Part shown: piece after piece, positions 63,584 through 64,000 of the stretch
How the letters are laid out: each line of letters begins with the position of its first letter
Position numbering within the stretch: position 1 is the stretch's first letter
NCBI GenBank assembly: GCA_041695085.1
Contig: JBGFRO010000017.1
Coordinates: 62,001 to 126,000, forward strand
Source of the DNA: DYFT01 sp041695085
Lineage (GTDB): Bacteria; Bacteroidota; Ignavibacteria; UBA10030
Direction of reading: 5' to 3'
Length of the DNA: 64,000 nt
Notes under the pieces: generated by a model
The model's database searches: none
What the model was told of the DNA's origin: nothing
The model's input: only the letters and a program-made list of their open reading frames with translations
Position numbers and translations under genes: made by a program

Positions 63584-63612
63584 AATGTATTGAACTCCCC
63601 ACTTGATGTCAA
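63584..63612 (-). promoter_or_regulatory. Sigma-70-type promoter of the ROK-headed locus
   Basis: On the minus strand TTGACA (63607-63612, perfect) and TACATT (63584-63589, four of six) are 17 bp apart; the predicted start is near 63577. The -35 sits inside a further palindrome, ACTTGA-TG-TCAAGT (63601-63614). The leader to the GTG at 63499 is about 80 nt. Confidence 0.72.
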
Positions 63613-63761
63613 GTTAAATCTACCGAAAGCCCAAAAAAAATCCCACCCCCCCACGCGTCGCAAGTCTGAGAATCTGGAATCTGTCGACCGATTTTTCGCC
63701 TCTGTGCGAAGCTCTCAATTTCCACTCCTCACAATCCCATTGTTTTTCTAAGAGAATTCAC

Positions 63762-63770
63762 TGGCATAAT
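63762..63770 (+). promoter_or_regulatory. Extended -10 promoter candidate for the MerR-type gene
   Basis: TGG-CATAAT matches an extended -10 element (TGnTATAAT), with a weak TTGTTT about 19 bp upstream. The predicted start near 63777 gives a leader of about 24 nt. The remaining bases between the two divergent genes show nothing else. Confidence 0.4.
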
Positions 63771-63800
63771 AGTTGAGATTGGACATTGTCAGGAAATCCT

Positions 63801-64000
63801 ATGCACGATCAAACACGGACGCTTGCTCCCTCTGATCTCCCGATCTATTCCATCGGTTCAGTTGCGCGTCTTTTGGGTGTCTCCGTGTACACCCTCAGGA
63901 TGTATGAACGCGAAGGCCTCGTTCTCCCTCAGAAATCACATTCTCACCAACGCCGATATTCCGAAAGGGATGTCGAGCGGCTCCGCTGCATCCGTCAAGC
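63801..64000 (+). CDS. MerR-family transcriptional regulator, truncated by window end
   Basis: The first 66 codons are present, with AGGA 8 bp before the ATG at 63801. After about 14 residues comes the MerR winged helix: IYSIGSVARLLGVSVYTLRM, YEREGLVLP and QRRYSERDVERLR. The short N-terminal tail and the wording of the helix resemble HspR-type regulators as well as the generic MerR proteins of Bacteroidota. The effector domain lies outside the window. It is transcribed divergently from the ROK gene, with 301 bp between start codons. Confidence 0.85.
   Translation, partial: MHDQTRTLAPSDLPIYSIGSVARLLGVSVYTLRMYEREGLVLPQKSHSHQRRYSERDVERLRCIRQ

Noticed and set aside
1..64000. CRISPR arrays, tRNA/rRNA genes, insertion sequences, prophage
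   Set aside because: No regularly spaced repeats, cloverleaf-like intergenic sequence, transposase motifs or phage structural genes were recognised.

Overview
The window reads as a chromosomal segment from a member of the Bacteroidota/Chlorobiota (FCB) lineage that lies outside the classical Bacteroidia. Four proteins end in Por/T9SS-type sorting domains of the PNPFNP kind, there is a PorV/PorQ-like protein, and two large TonB-dependent receptors carry an N-terminal carboxypeptidase-regulatory-like domain. Unlike typical Bacteroidia, many genes have strong Shine-Dalgarno sequences (GGGAGG, AGGAGG), and three intergenic regions carry E. coli-like TTGACA/TATAAT promoters with exact 17-bp spacers. 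An Ignavibacteria-like or related organism is therefore my best guess, by inference only. GC content is near 50 percent. No tRNA, rRNA, CRISPR array, insertion sequence or prophage was seen.

Almost everything is on the minus strand. From high to low coordinate within each block: (a) 1-12.8 kb is a housekeeping run trpS, scpA, scpB, an rluB-like pseudouridine synthase, malQ and lysS. It is followed by two tandem paralogous lipoproteins, a TonB receptor, an S41 processing protease and the start of another exported protein. (b) 12.9-15.1 kb has an HNH endonuclease and aroC. (c) 15.1-19.5 kb is pfkB-like kinase, mtnA, recO and a DegQ/HtrA protease, closed by a clear terminator. (d) 19.7-31.4 kb holds an uncharacterised basic-tailed protein, prmC, dtd, a phosphomutase-like metalloenzyme, comEC, a methylmalonyl-CoA mutase large subunit, an RNA methyltransferase, a P1/NylC-type peptidase, a DedA-like protein, a small outer-membrane protein, a second pseudouridine synthase and a Nudix hydrolase. 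(e) 31.5-35.5 kb has a stand-alone receiver domain, a YtcJ-like amidohydrolase and a sodium/solute symporter.

The most interesting part is 35.5-63.8 kb. A GH38 alpha-mannosidase is the only complete plus-strand gene. Facing it is an uninterrupted minus-strand run of 15 genes, with gaps of at most 118 bp and several ATGA overlaps. The run starts with a ROK-family repressor whose own promoter has a perfect 8-bp-arm inverted repeat at its transcription start. It continues through T9SS-secreted proteins, a TonB receptor, outer-membrane proteins, a PorV-like protein, clan GH-A and GHL10-type glycosidases, an FAD-dependent oxidoreductase, a permease, a hydantoinase/oxoprolinase-like ATPase and a DUF4855 protein. 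I interpret it as an uncharacterised glycan-acquisition locus that lacks SusD and is controlled by the ROK repressor. Its substrate cannot be read from the sequence. A MerR-type regulator begins divergently at the right edge and is cut by the window end.
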